From the NCBI GenBank assembly GCA_947627985.1, contig CANQYD010000016.1, positions 1-41,470 on the forward strand: DNA of 41,470 nt. Reading direction: 5' to 3'. Both the position numbers and the translations under genes were made by a program. Numbering within the stretch: position 1 is the stretch's first letter; every line of letters begins with the position of its first letter. This document shows positions 34,292-41,470 of the stretch, piece after piece. The notes beneath the pieces are model-generated. The model did not search any database, was not told where the DNA came from, and worked only from the letters and a program-made list of their open reading frames with translations. This stretch comes from an uncultured Clostridia bacterium. Lineage in GTDB: Bacteria > Bacillota > Clostridia > Oscillospirales > Ruminococcaceae.

Positions 34292-34753
34292 ATGACGCTA
34301 ACACCAAAGGAAACGTCGCTTTTAAAGGACCTCAAAGGTCAGGAGAAGCTCTGCTGGGAGAAGTATGACAAATACAGCACCGACGCCTGCTCTCAGGAGC
34401 TCAAGTCGATGTTCAGCGAGATGGCTCAGACCGAGCGCAGGCACTATGATTCCATCGGTCAGATGCTCTGCGGCACCGTACCCCAGATGCCGACGGGACT
34501 TCAAAACGAGAACAATCACTGGGCAAAGAAGGTCGATTACCGCGACGACATGTCAAAAAATATCGACAGATTCCTCTGCACCGACATGCTCGCCTCCGAA
34601 AAGCACGCTTCAAGCCTCTATGACGTCAGCGTTTTTGAATTCACCGACCCCGCTGCAAGAAAGGCTCTCAATCATATTCAGGCTGAGGAGCAGCAGCACG
34701 GAGAGAAGCTCTGGGCATATATGAACGCCAACGGTCTCTACCCGAACGAATGA
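34292..34753 (+). CDS. CotF-like / ferritin-like spore coat family protein
   Basis: 153 residues, helical, in two related helical pairs: a first with KGQEKLCWEKYDKYS and ETERRHYDSIGQML-type segments, a second with DMLASEKHASSLYDVSV and AEEQQHGEKLWAYMN. This is the CotF/ferritin-like arrangement found in spore coat proteins of Firmicutes. Some Glu/His positions could bind metal, but this is not established. The ATG at 34292 is preferred to the TTG at 34274 (AAAGGA at 34277-34282, 9-nt spacer). Confidence 0.8.
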   Translation: MTLTPKETSLLKDLKGQEKLCWEKYDKYSTDACSQELKSMFSEMAQTERRHYDSIGQMLCGTVPQMPTGLQNENNHWAKKVDYRDDMSKNIDRFLCTDMLASEKHASSLYDVSVFEFTDPAARKALNHIQAEEQQHGEKLWAYMNANGLYPNE

Positions 34754-34796
34754 CAGACCCCCGTTAAAGCGATAAAGCACTCTTTTTTAAAAAATT

Positions 34797-34823
34797 CAAG
34801 ACCCTTCGGGGTCTTGTTTTTTT
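34797..34823 (+). terminator. Terminator with UUCG tetraloop
   Basis: CAAGACCC (34797-34804), TTCG loop, GGGTCTTG (34809-34816) and seven T. Confidence 0.92.
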
Positions 34824-34851
34824 GATATTTTACCTGCCCGGCTTTTAAGTT

Positions 34852-34907
34852 CTTAAGAATCTTAAAATATCCTTAAAAATCTTAAAAATACCTTAATTTT
34901 CTCTTAA
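34852..34907 (+). promoter_or_regulatory. Phased CTTAA direct repeats
   Basis: CTTAA starts at 34852, 34861, 34872, 34881, 34892 and 34903, with spacings of 9, 11, 9, 11 and 11 nt, close to one helical turn. It lies 80-135 nt before the C39-like gene. The pattern resembles the direct-repeat sites of OmpR/PhoB-type response regulators. Confidence 0.55.
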
Positions 34908-34986
34908 TTTTTCATGAATCGTATTGCAGCCCGACGATCCGGAATGATATGATTTTTTATATAAATTTCGGAGGTTATGCATAAAC

Positions 34987-35718
34987 ATGAATAGGAAAAT
35001 TTTTACTCTCATAATGTTTTCCGGGATACTTATCTTCACCGCAATTTTTGCGGGGGGGGGGTATTATCCGGAAAAACCTTATTTACCGGCTTCATCGCAA
35101 AAGCCCCCGACCGAGCCGGAAGGGGAGGAGATAATCATCGAAAATATCATCGCGATACCCCAGCTTCCCGACTTTCCGACGGGCTGTGAGAGCGTGGCGC
35201 TCTGCGTTCTGCTGCGGCATTACGGAGCCGGGGTGACGGTCGATATGATCGCCGACGAGCTTCCGAAGGGACCGCTGCCGTATGAGTTCGCCGGGGATTT
35301 CTTCGGAGCCGACCCGGAGGAGGAATTCGTCGGAGACCCGCGAAAAGAGGGCTCCTACGGGGTCTTTGAGAAGCCGATCAAGACGGTTGCAAGCAGATTT
35401 TTCAGCGGCGCAAAATCAAAAAGAGGAGCTGACCTCGACGACGTTTTGGAGATAATTTCGGGAGGCGACCCGGTGATGGCATGGTGTGCGGTCGATGAGA
35501 ATAAGGCGATCGAGTACCGGCGGCGATGGAAGAGCATAACGACCGGCGAGCAGGTCGTCTGGGGAAGCGGCGAGCACGCAGTCGTGGTCTACGGCTATAC
35601 GGAGCAAAAATTATACATATCCGACCCTATGACCGGAACGCTCAGAGATGTGCAAAAAGCCGCCTTCGAGCGGGGCTTTTCGTCGCTGGGCGGGAGGATT
35701 GTGTATTATGAGACATGA
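34987..35718 (+). CDS. Exported C39-like cysteine peptidase family protein
   Basis: 243 residues. A hydrophobic N-terminus (about 5-25) is followed by a Pro-rich linker and a papain-like C39_2 domain. The catalytic triad is recognisable: Cys in FPTGCESVAL, His in GEHAVVV, Asp in YISDPMTG. Its substrate is unknown. The coding start contains ten consecutive G (35052-35061) within the signal region, in frame as given. GGAGG lies 12 nt before the ATG, and a five-codon out-of-frame reading (ATG at 34978) sits between them. It converges with tmcAL, 4 nt apart. Confidence 0.85.
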   Translation: MNRKIFTLIMFSGILIFTAIFAGGGYYPEKPYLPASSQKPPTEPEGEEIIIENIIAIPQLPDFPTGCESVALCVLLRHYGAGVTVDMIADELPKGPLPYEFAGDFFGADPEEEFVGDPRKEGSYGVFEKPIKTVASRFFSGAKSKRGADLDDVLEIISGGDPVMAWCAVDENKAIEYRRRWKSITTGEQVVWGSGEHAVVVYGYTEQKLYISDPMTGTLRDVQKAAFERGFSSLGGRIVYYET

Positions 35719-35722
35719 ATAT

Positions 35723-36841
35723 TTATTCATTTTTAAGCATAACTGCGCTCTGCTTAAACTCCGATATCCCCCTTGCGGATTTTGTACCCATCGTGCGCAA
35801 AACCGAGGCGGTTTCGATGAGTTCGGCTTGGCGTTCGGCTTCGGGGGATATCTTTGACAGCTCCTTCAGCGACCCTCCGATCGCTATTTTTGAGGCTGAT
35901 TTTATCTCCTTAAGTATCTCTGCCCCTCGCTTGTTCATGGCTAAGACCCTTGCGAATTCCTGGGGCTTAAGATCGTCTTCGGTCAATCCTATCGCGGCGG
36001 AAAATACCGCTCGGCGTACCCTTGAAAGCGTGAAATTTCGGGACTTTGCGCTGTCATAAATCTCAAAAAGCGAAGAGGCTCGCCTCGAAGCCCGATACAG
36101 CCTCGGCGCGAGTTCAAAGCAGTAGGGGAGGCGGCGGAAATCATCTTCCGACATTGTCGAAAGGCGGTACAAAATCGCGCGCTCGGCATTCTCCCAAAGC
36201 GCCGGCTCCTCGGAAATTTCTCCGCACAAAAGCCCGCCGGGATCACGGTTTTCCCGGATTTCCGACCTTATAAACGACGCCGATGCAAAGCCGTCGTGCC
36301 GGTTGTTTCGCTCGACAGCGACGGGGGATATGGGTGCTCCGCGGTCTTTAAGCGCCCGAAGATACTCAAGGGCGAGGGTGTTGTTCGGGGTCAGAAGATC
36401 GGCAAAACCGCTGCCGATCAGCTCCGCCGCAGCTTGGGGATATGTCCTTCCCTTCGAGACGAGCGACTTGATTTTCAGCTCATTTTCGGCGATTTTATCA
36501 CTCAGATCGGAAAGCTTCTCGGCGCATGCTGTCTCGGCTCCGAATGAGAGCATTTCGACTGCTCCGAGGCGGGCGATGACGTCCACACAGCCCTTTGCGA
36601 AGTCCCTTGCGGGCGCCAGAGAAATCTGCGGCTGCATCTCCAAAACAAGATCGGCGCCGTTTTTTACCGCCTCTTTTGCACGGCTTTGGGCTGCGTAGAT
36701 CGCGATATCACCGCGCTGGACGACGCTTCCGCTCATCAGGCAGACGATATGGCTTGCCCCGGCTTCACGTGTGAGCGCAAGGTGGCGGCGGTGTCCCCTG
36801 TGAAAGGGATTGTACTCGCAGATGACGGCTGCAAGCTTCAT
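35723..36841 (-). CDS. tmcAL: tRNA(Met) cytidine acetate ligase TmcAL
   Basis: 372 residues. The nucleotidyltransferase motif is CEYNPFHRGHRRHL (near 9-22), followed by MSGSVVQRGDIAIY, which is highly specific for the YlbM/TmcAL family. The C-terminal half is the family's helical tRNA-binding part (SRVRRAVFSAAIGL). It uses acetate and ATP to acetylate C34 of elongator tRNA-Met. ATG 36841 has AGGTG 6 nt upstream; the GTG at 36850 is an alternative. Confidence 0.95.
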   Translation of the reverse strand: MKLAAVICEYNPFHRGHRRHLALTREAGASHIVCLMSGSVVQRGDIAIYAAQSRAKEAVKNGADLVLEMQPQISLAPARDFAKGCVDVIARLGAVEMLSFGAETACAEKLSDLSDKIAENELKIKSLVSKGRTYPQAAAELIGSGFADLLTPNNTLALEYLRALKDRGAPISPVAVERNNRHDGFASASFIRSEIRENRDPGGLLCGEISEEPALWENAERAILYRLSTMSEDDFRRLPYCFELAPRLYRASRRASSLFEIYDSAKSRNFTLSRVRRAVFSAAIGLTEDDLKPQEFARVLAMNKRGAEILKEIKSASKIAIGGSLKELSKISPEAERQAELIETASVLRTMGTKSARGISEFKQSAVMLKNE

Positions 36842-36974
36842 AAATTTCACCTACTTACTGAATACCGGGTTTTTAAGTGCCGGCGATGGGTTTGGCGGGC
36901 TGTTTTAAGTCTCTGCTGAAACAGGGGAGGGACAATCTGCTGTCTTACCGACTGGCTGCTGACTTGTACCTTAC

Positions 36975-37069
36975 GGGCGCAGCCAACCCGTCGGCGAAGC
37001 CGACGGGTCCCGACTGAGCTTCGCTCAGTCGGGAGCGTCCTCGGCTCCGCCGAGGACGGGGCTGCGCCC
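36975..37069. repeat. Three-hairpin palindromic element, variant sequence
   Basis: Outer stem GGGCGCAGCC (36975-36984) / GGCTGCGCCC (37060-37069) encloses CCCGTCGGC-gaa-GCCGACGGG (36987-37007), TCCCGACTGAGC-ttc-GCTCAGTCGGGA (37008-37034) and CGTCCTCGGC-tcc-GCCGAGGACG (37036-37058). The layout is that of 30678-30755 with different arm sequences. The rest of 36842-37137 shows no gene. A degenerate 7-nt periodicity is visible near 37085-37130. Confidence 0.9.
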
Positions 37070-37137
37070 TCCCTCGCCTCCTGCAGAATCCAAAAATCAG
37101 ACCTCAGACCTTCCTCACCGACTTCCTGCAAGCTCTC

Positions 37138-37941
37138 CTATTCTCCCTTCCCCTTTTTTCTGATATAATTGAAAAGATACAGCTGCGCTATGCCCCGCGT
37201 CCCGTAGAAAGCCTCCGGGAACCCGTCGGGGTAATAGGTCTCAAGGACCCTTTTCATCCACACATCGACGGGGAAAGCCTCGGTCTTCCCAAAACCCGAC
37301 AGAAGCACGCAGTCGGCGACTTTCGGTCCGACCCCCTTGATGCGCATAAGCTCTTTTTTAGCGGCTTCGTAATCCGTCTTCCGGACATTTTCAAGATCGA
37401 CTTCCCCCGAAGCGACCTTCCCGGCGGCGTCAAGGATATACCCCGCCCGAAATCCCGATCTTAAGTACCCGAGGCTCTCGGGGGACTCGACCGCAATCTC
37501 CTTTGGAGTGGGAAAATGCCCGTAGTGCTCGCTCAGGCGGGAGATAATTCCCTTTATCCTCGTGATATTGTTGTTTGAGGAGAAGATGAAGCTGACGAGC
37601 GCCTCCCAGCTGTCCTGCCGAAGAAGCCTTATCCCTCCGGAAAACTCGCAAGCCGACCTAAGCGTCGGGTCCTTTGAATATTCATTTCTCAGCTCGGAAT
37701 AGTCGGTCCCAAGGTCAAAGTACCCCGCCCATACCTTTAAAAAAGTCTCCTCGTCGGTGTTTTTTAAGATAAATTCTCCGCCCGTACCCATGATCTCAAG
37801 CGGGGTGTCAAGGCTCGCCCCGACGTAGTGATTATCGCCTATTTTATTCCATCTGAACGCCTGACCGGTATCTAAAACATCATCGAGCTCAAGATCATTT
37901 TCATACAGGATAATATCTCCGCTGCTTACTTTATATTCCAT
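37138..37941 (-). CDS. ogg: 8-oxoguanine DNA glycosylase (OGG1 type)
   Basis: 267 residues. It excises 8-oxoguanine from DNA. The N-terminal OGG domain has TGQAFRW and SFIFSSNNNITRIKG. The helix-hairpin-helix is MRIKGVGPKVADCVLL, with the Schiff-base Lys in GPKVADC, and the catalytic Asp in FPVDVWMKRV. It is one of the larger, eukaryote-like bacterial OGGs found in Clostridia rather than MutM. It follows the DUF6062 gene by 4 nt. Confidence 0.94.
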   Translation of the reverse strand: MEYKVSSGDIILYENDLELDDVLDTGQAFRWNKIGDNHYVGASLDTPLEIMGTGGEFILKNTDEETFLKVWAGYFDLGTDYSELRNEYSKDPTLRSACEFSGGIRLLRQDSWEALVSFIFSSNNNITRIKGIISRLSEHYGHFPTPKEIAVESPESLGYLRSGFRAGYILDAAGKVASGEVDLENVRKTDYEAAKKELMRIKGVGPKVADCVLLSGFGKTEAFPVDVWMKRVLETYYPDGFPEAFYGTRGIAQLYLFNYIRKKGKGE

Positions 37942-37945
37942 ATTT

Positions 37946-38635
37946 TCACGGCTTTCTCGACGTCAGAAACTCAACCGCACGCTCAACCGAATCCCGGGAA
38001 TTTCCCCAATCTGCGTTTTCACCGTTGTTGCGGTAGTCAAACATTGAGCAGAAGTGGCTGACGTCCTTGTAAAGCTCTTCGATATGCCGCTGCCCGAGCT
38101 TTAAGACGCAGTCCCGAAAGTCAAGAGCGGTCCTCTTATCGAGCGCGTCGGGAGCAAGAGATAAGAGCATTTCGGCATGCGGCATGCATATAAACGGCTG
38201 ATCTTCAAACAGCTCTCTGAATTCCTTGGAATTTTTATACATATCAAAGACCGTCACCATCAGCCTCTCCATCGCCCAATCGACCTTTGAGCAGACAAAG
38301 CAGGTCTCGTTTGTTTTTGCGAGATTTTTTGCGCGCTTTGATTTATTGTCGATAATACCCTGCTTCGTAAAGACTTCTCGCTTGACGGTCTCAAGGCGGG
38401 TCTGGAGCATCAGCGCGAGCGAGAGACGGTTTTTTTGTTTGAGCATCTGATCAAAATGCGTCTTGCAGAATCCGAGGCGGTTTGTTTCGATTCTGACGTC
38501 CGGCTCCATCATGGCGGCGCCCATTATGTACTCCACCGTCCGCTTTTCGAGCATGTCCCTCATTCGGCAGATAGGGCACCCGTCCCGAGGCTCAAATATT
38601 TCATTGACAGGAATTGTCAGTATGGATTCTCGCAT
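37946..38635 (-). CDS. DUF6062 family protein
   Basis: 229 residues, cytosolic and helical. Paired cysteines suggest metal binding: CPIC near 20-23, C-x-x-H in GFCKTHF, CFVC in the middle, and a CMPHAE segment. This Cys/His order matches a conserved Clostridia family that I know only as DUF6062; the function is unknown. GGAG lies before the ATG. It heads a transcript with ogg and probably tmcAL. Confidence 0.75.
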   Translation of the reverse strand: MRESILTIPVNEIFEPRDGCPICRMRDMLEKRTVEYIMGAAMMEPDVRIETNRLGFCKTHFDQMLKQKNRLSLALMLQTRLETVKREVFTKQGIIDNKSKRAKNLAKTNETCFVCSKVDWAMERLMVTVFDMYKNSKEFRELFEDQPFICMPHAEMLLSLAPDALDKRTALDFRDCVLKLGQRHIEELYKDVSHFCSMFDYRNNGENADWGNSRDSVERAVEFLTSRKP

Positions 38636-38667
38636 ACAAAAGCTCCTTTTTATCGGTATTTGCTTTT

Positions 38668-38696
38668 ATTTTATCAGATTCGGGAGGAAAAATCAA
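38668..38696 (-). promoter_or_regulatory. Promoter of the DUF6062-ogg transcript
   Basis: TTGATT (38696-38691), a 17-nt spacer and TAAAAT (38673-38668). Confidence 0.65.
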
Positions 38697-38706
38697 GGGG
38701 GGAGCC

Positions 38707-38745
38707 GTCAGAAATCAGAAATCGGAAGTCAGAAGTCGGAGATCA
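38707..38745. repeat. Heptamer tandem repeat
   Basis: GTCAGAA, ATCAGAA, ATCGGAA, GTCAGAA, GTCGGAG and ATCA follow each other without gap. It lies between two divergent promoters. Confidence 0.85.
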
Positions 38746-38763
38746 TTTTTTATCTTCCGTATC

Positions 38764-38792
38764 TTGCAAAAACTTTCCCCCTGTGCTATAAT
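38764..38792 (+). promoter_or_regulatory. Promoter of the deaminase-tsaE-tsaB operon
   Basis: TTGCAA (38764-38769), a 17-nt spacer and TATAAT (38787-38792). Confidence 0.85.
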
Positions 38793-38836
38793 AACCCTAA
38801 CGGGCTTGCCCAAAAAATTCCCCGGAGGCATGAAAA

Positions 38837-39325
38837 ATGGAAAGACGCGACAAAATCAACTACTATCTCGACATTGCGGACACCGTCTCCGCAAGGTCCA
38901 CCTGCCTAAGACGCCGTTACGGCGCCGTGATCGTCAACCACGATCAGATCATCTCGACAGGCTACGTCGGAGCCCCGAGAGGCAGGCAAAACTGCTGCGA
39001 CCTCGGAACCTGCGTCCGCGAGCAGCTTCAGATCCCGAGAGGCGAGCGGTATGAACTCTGCCGTTCGGTTCACGCCGAGATGAACGCTGTCATCAGCGCT
39101 TCCCGCGACCAGATGATCGGCGGCACCCTATACCTCGTCGGCAGGGAGGTCTCGACCGGAAATTATGTCCGAAACTCGGTCAGCTGTTCGCTCTGTAAAA
39201 GGGTCATCATCAACAGCGGCATTGAGCGGGTCGTCATTCGCGACACCGACACGGAATACCGCGTGATCGAGGTCATGGAGTGGATCATGAACGACGAATC
39301 CGTCACCGGCACAAGGGGCTACTGA
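38837..39325 (+). CDS. dCMP deaminase-like cytidine/deoxycytidylate deaminase
   Basis: 162 residues. Zinc site: SVHAEMNAV gives the His and catalytic Glu, and SCSLCKR gives the two Cys. The usual PCxxC Pro is Ser here. The N-terminal YAxxVSxRSTC-like segment (ADTVSARSTCLRRRYGAVIV) and the CCDLGTCVRE insertion fit the dCMP deaminase/ComEB group. It would supply dUMP for thymidylate synthesis. GGAGG lies 8 nt from the ATG. The stop overlaps the tsaE start by one base. Confidence 0.9.
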   Translation: MERRDKINYYLDIADTVSARSTCLRRRYGAVIVNHDQIISTGYVGAPRGRQNCCDLGTCVREQLQIPRGERYELCRSVHAEMNAVISASRDQMIGGTLYLVGREVSTGNYVRNSVSCSLCKRVIINSGIERVVIRDTDTEYRVIEVMEWIMNDESVTGTRGY

Positions 39326-39762
39326 TGCTCTTTGAATTCATAACTTCCTCTCCGGAGGAGACGGTCGGGCTCGGCAAAAAGATCGGGAAGCTTTTAAAAG
39401 GCGGGGACATCGTCGCATACAGAGGAGGTCTCGGAGCCGGGAAGACGACGATGACCCGAGGAATCGCTCTCGGAATGGGGCTTCGGGACGGCGTCAGTTC
39501 GCCGACCTTTGCTCTTGTTAACGAATATTCGGGACCTCTGACGCTTTGCCACTTCGATATGTACCGCATAACCGACCTCAACGATCTTGAATCCGTCGGA
39601 TTTTTTGACTATCTTTCGGAGGATCGGGTTATCGTCATCGAGTGGAGCGAGAACATCTCCGAGGCGCTTCCGACGGGTACTATATATATAGATATCGAAA
39701 CGCCGGGCGAGGATATCCGAAAAATTGTTATTGATGGAGATGAGCGCTTTGAATCCGTCTGA
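39325..39762 (+). CDS. tsaE: tRNA threonylcarbamoyladenosine biosynthesis ATPase TsaE
   Basis: 145 residues. The P loop is GGLGAGKTTMTRG, with the family segment VSSPTFALVNEY, the acidic HFDMYRI, and VIVIEWSENI. TsaE is part of the complex that forms t6A37 in ANN-decoding tRNAs, with TsaB and TsaD. It is coupled to the deaminase upstream and to tsaB downstream by overlap. Confidence 0.96.
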   Translation: MLFEFITSSPEETVGLGKKIGKLLKGGDIVAYRGGLGAGKTTMTRGIALGMGLRDGVSSPTFALVNEYSGPLTLCHFDMYRITDLNDLESVGFFDYLSEDRVIVIEWSENISEALPTGTIYIDIETPGEDIRKIVIDGDERFESV

Positions 39763-40450
39763 GATAAATATTCTGGGACTCGACACCTCGGGAAAATCTG
39801 CTTCCTGCGCGATCATGAGCGGCGGGATTATCGCCGCCGAGACGGCATTTCTGACAAAACTCACCCACTCGCAGATAATCCTCCCGACGATGCTCAGAAC
39901 GATTGAGGACGCGGGACTTTCCCTTTCCGATATCGACCTCTTCGCCGTATCTTCGGGACCCGGCAGCTACACGGGGCTTAGGATCGGCATTTCGGCAGTC
40001 AAGGGATTATGCGCCCTCGGCAAGCCCTGCATCGGGGTCTCGACGCTCGAGACGGCGGCATATAACGCAGCTCGGAAAGGGCTGATAATCCCCGCAATCT
40101 ACGCCCGCCCGGGTGTATATTACTTCGGCGCGTACATATTCGACGGCTATAAGATGAGCACATATTCGGAAGATAAAGTCGGGGACGAAAGCGGCATAAA
40201 AGCCCTTGCCGACGGGTATGAGGGGGATACCGTCATCTGCGGAAGCCATGCCGAAAAGATCAAGTCCGAGCTTTTTAATGATCGGGATAATGTCCGCCCC
40301 GCGCTTGCAAATCAGTGCATGATGAGCGCCGCGGGGGTCTGCCTTGCCGCAAAAAATCACATATCCGAAGCGGGACCGGCTGAAAATCTCAGGGCGAGAT
40401 ATCTTCAGAACACGATGGCTGAAAAACTGAAGGACAGGGAGAAAAAATGA
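39749..40450 (+). CDS. tsaB: tRNA threonylcarbamoyladenosine biosynthesis protein TsaB
   Basis: 233 residues from the chosen TTG. The N-terminal strand ILGLDTSGKSASCAI and FAVSSGPGSYTGLRIGISAVKGL identify TsaB, an inactive TsaD paralogue that forms the complex core. The TTG at 39749 has GGAG 9 nt upstream. Upstream ATGs at 39734 and 39740 would add 5 or 3 residues but have no suitable site. tsaD is not in the window. Confidence 0.93.
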   Translation: MNPSEINILGLDTSGKSASCAIMSGGIIAAETAFLTKLTHSQIILPTMLRTIEDAGLSLSDIDLFAVSSGPGSYTGLRIGISAVKGLCALGKPCIGVSTLETAAYNAARKGLIIPAIYARPGVYYFGAYIFDGYKMSTYSEDKVGDESGIKALADGYEGDTVICGSHAEKIKSELFNDRDNVRPALANQCMMSAAGVCLAAKNHISEAGPAENLRARYLQNTMAEKLKDREKK

Positions 40451-41052
40451 AGAGAAAGCGGCTTGATCGGGACCTCGGCTGGGGGTTCCAGGGATTTCCA
40501 TACTACCAATTCAGGCTCGAAACGAAGGGCTTTTGCGGGCTGGTCTCGATGATCGACATACTCTCGGGCGAGCAGTATTTCTGGAGCACCGAAAAAGCCG
40601 GAAACGTGCCGACGACGGGTGCCGGAATGAAATGGCTCCAGCTCGTCCCCGACGGCAAAAGCCGCCTTATAACCGCGATGTATAAGCCCGACGGCACTCT
40701 CTCGGTGTGCTATATTGATGTAATAGAGCGGCTCGAATTCGACCCCGACGGCGTTGCCGCGTATGTAGACAAATACCTCGACGTGGTTTTCACTCCCGAG
40801 GGGGACGCGTCGGTTCAGGATCGCGACGAGCTCGATGAAGCCCTGCGCGGCGGCGATATCACAAAAGATCAGTATGCCGCGGCTATCCGGGAATGCGAAG
40901 ATATTTATAATGAAATGTGTTCGGACATTCCGAAAACGGTAAACCGGCTCGACGATATTTACAAAACCGTGCTTGAAAAAGCCCGAAAAGGTGAAATTTT
41001 ACCTATGCGCACAAAATATTCAAAACCGAAACCTGCAAATAAAAGTCAATAG
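40447..41052 (+). CDS. DUF402 domain protein
   Basis: 201 residues. The family core is FQGFPYYQFRLE, then strands ending in the conserved YIDVIERLEFDPDGVAAYVDKYLDVVF region (about 89-117), followed by a helical tail. DUF402 includes nucleotide phosphatases and RNA-binding relatives, so a phosphatase role is possible but not proven. It starts with a 4-nt overlap with tsaB. The basic C-terminus (KPKPANKSQ) ends about 95 nt from the transposase. Confidence 0.8.
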   Translation: MKRKRLDRDLGWGFQGFPYYQFRLETKGFCGLVSMIDILSGEQYFWSTEKAGNVPTTGAGMKWLQLVPDGKSRLITAMYKPDGTLSVCYIDVIERLEFDPDGVAAYVDKYLDVVFTPEGDASVQDRDELDEALRGGDITKDQYAAAIRECEDIYNEMCSDIPKTVNRLDDIYKTVLEKARKGEILPMRTKYSKPKPANKSQ

Positions 41053-41146
41053 GAAAAATGAAAAAATATATGAAGAAGAAAAAGGTATAGCAAAGCAGGC
41101 GATGCCTAAAACATCACCGAGTTATGTACGCAATCATAGTTACGGT

Positions 41147-41470
41147 TTAAACGTTTGCTTCAGTCAGGCATTCTTTGACTCTCGCGTAATATATGCGCAG
41201 GAACTTATTGCACCCGGCGACCATGTAGACATAATACTTCTTTCCCTCGGCTCGCTTGCGGTCTAAGAAGTCATATACAGCGTCGTCAGACGGTGAGGTT
41301 TTGAGAAGCACCTGCATTACTTGAAACAGAGTTTTACGAAGATACGGAGAGCCGCGCTTAGAGATGCTTCGGTCAGTTGCCTCAAAAGAGCCCGACTGAA
41401 ACGGCGGAGCATCTACGCCTGCAAAAGCTACAAGAGCTTTTTTGTGAGGGAATCTTGTGACGTCTCCGAT
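41147..41470 (-). CDS. IS110-family transposase, C-terminal part (runs off the window)
   Basis: Reading the minus strand from the window edge gives 107 codons to a TAA. They include FPHKKALVAFAGVDAPPFQSGSF, spread over residues 7-29, and ISKRGSPYLRKTLFQVMQV, which match the Transposase_20 domain of IS110/IS116/IS902 elements (Gly-Val/Leu-x-P, QSG, SKRG-LR). The QSG Ser is the expected catalytic serine. The start lies outside the window. The element end should be between 41053 and 41146, but no terminal repeat is visible, as expected for IS110. Confidence 0.88.
   Translation of the reverse strand: MGDVTRFPHKKALVAFAGVDAPPFQSGSFEATDRSISKRGSPYLRKTLFQVMQVLLKTSPSDDAVYDFLDRKRAEGKKYYVYMVAGCNKFLRIYYARVKECLTEANV

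Noticed and set aside
38707-38745. CRISPR array
   Set aside because: Units are 7 nt and contiguous without spacers; no cas genes nearby.

Overview
The window reads as a chromosome segment of a moderately GC-rich member of the Clostridia, most likely an Oscillospiraceae/Ruminococcaceae-type gut Firmicute. Supporting signs are T-box riboswitches, AGGAGG-type ribosome binding sites with frequent TTG/GTG starts, the gene pairs ylxM-ffh and hisS-aspS, a germination protease, a CotF-like coat protein, and a PcsB-FtsEX-S41 cell-division block. The taxonomic call is inference; no marker was searched. Gene content is mostly housekeeping. The unusual content is in the spacers.

Layout. 1-2.2 kb: a lipoprotein serine hydrolase, the RNase P RNA gene with a consensus promoter, and a small lipoprotein. 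2.2-9.0 kb (minus strand): a complete trpEGDCFBA operon behind a T-box leader with a UGG specifier. 9.0-11.4 kb: acpP, gpr, rpsT and an acidic lipoprotein. 11.4-12.2 kb: a dense intergenic repeat field. 12.2-18.1 kb (minus): a PucR/CdaR-type regulator, ftsE, ftsX, a PcsB/EnvC-like M23 protein, an S41 protein whose catalytic Ser and Lys are both replaced, and HPr upstream. 18.4-22.5 kb (minus): ylxM-ffh-rpsP-khpA, a terminator and repeat block, then rimM-trmD. 22.7-24.0 kb: a membrane-anchored BspA-type leucine-rich repeat protein. 24.4-28.2 kb (minus): mgsA, then hisS-aspS behind a T-box that reads as Asp-specific. 28.4-34.0 kb (minus): the rod-shape operon mreB-mreC-mreD-PBP2, carrying a two-gene DUF4160 cassette between mreB and mreC and a repeat array between mreD and PBP2. 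34.3-38.6 kb: a CotF-like protein, a C39-like exported protein behind a phased CTTAA array, tmcAL, ogg and a DUF6062 protein. 38.8-41.05 kb (plus): dCMP-deaminase-like protein, tsaE, tsaB and a DUF402 protein. 41.15 kb to the edge: the 3' end of an IS110-family transposase.

Most striking is a set of related intergenic palindromic elements. One group has an outer stem enclosing one or three inner hairpins with 3-nt loops (9.5, 30.68, 30.85 and 36.98 kb). A second group has a conserved backbone with exchanged hairpin cassettes (11.9, 19.7 and 24.2 kb). Heptamer tandem repeats of the TCAGAAR type lie close to several of them. Together with the degenerate S41 pseudoprotease beside FtsEX/PcsB, these are the best candidates for something undescribed.
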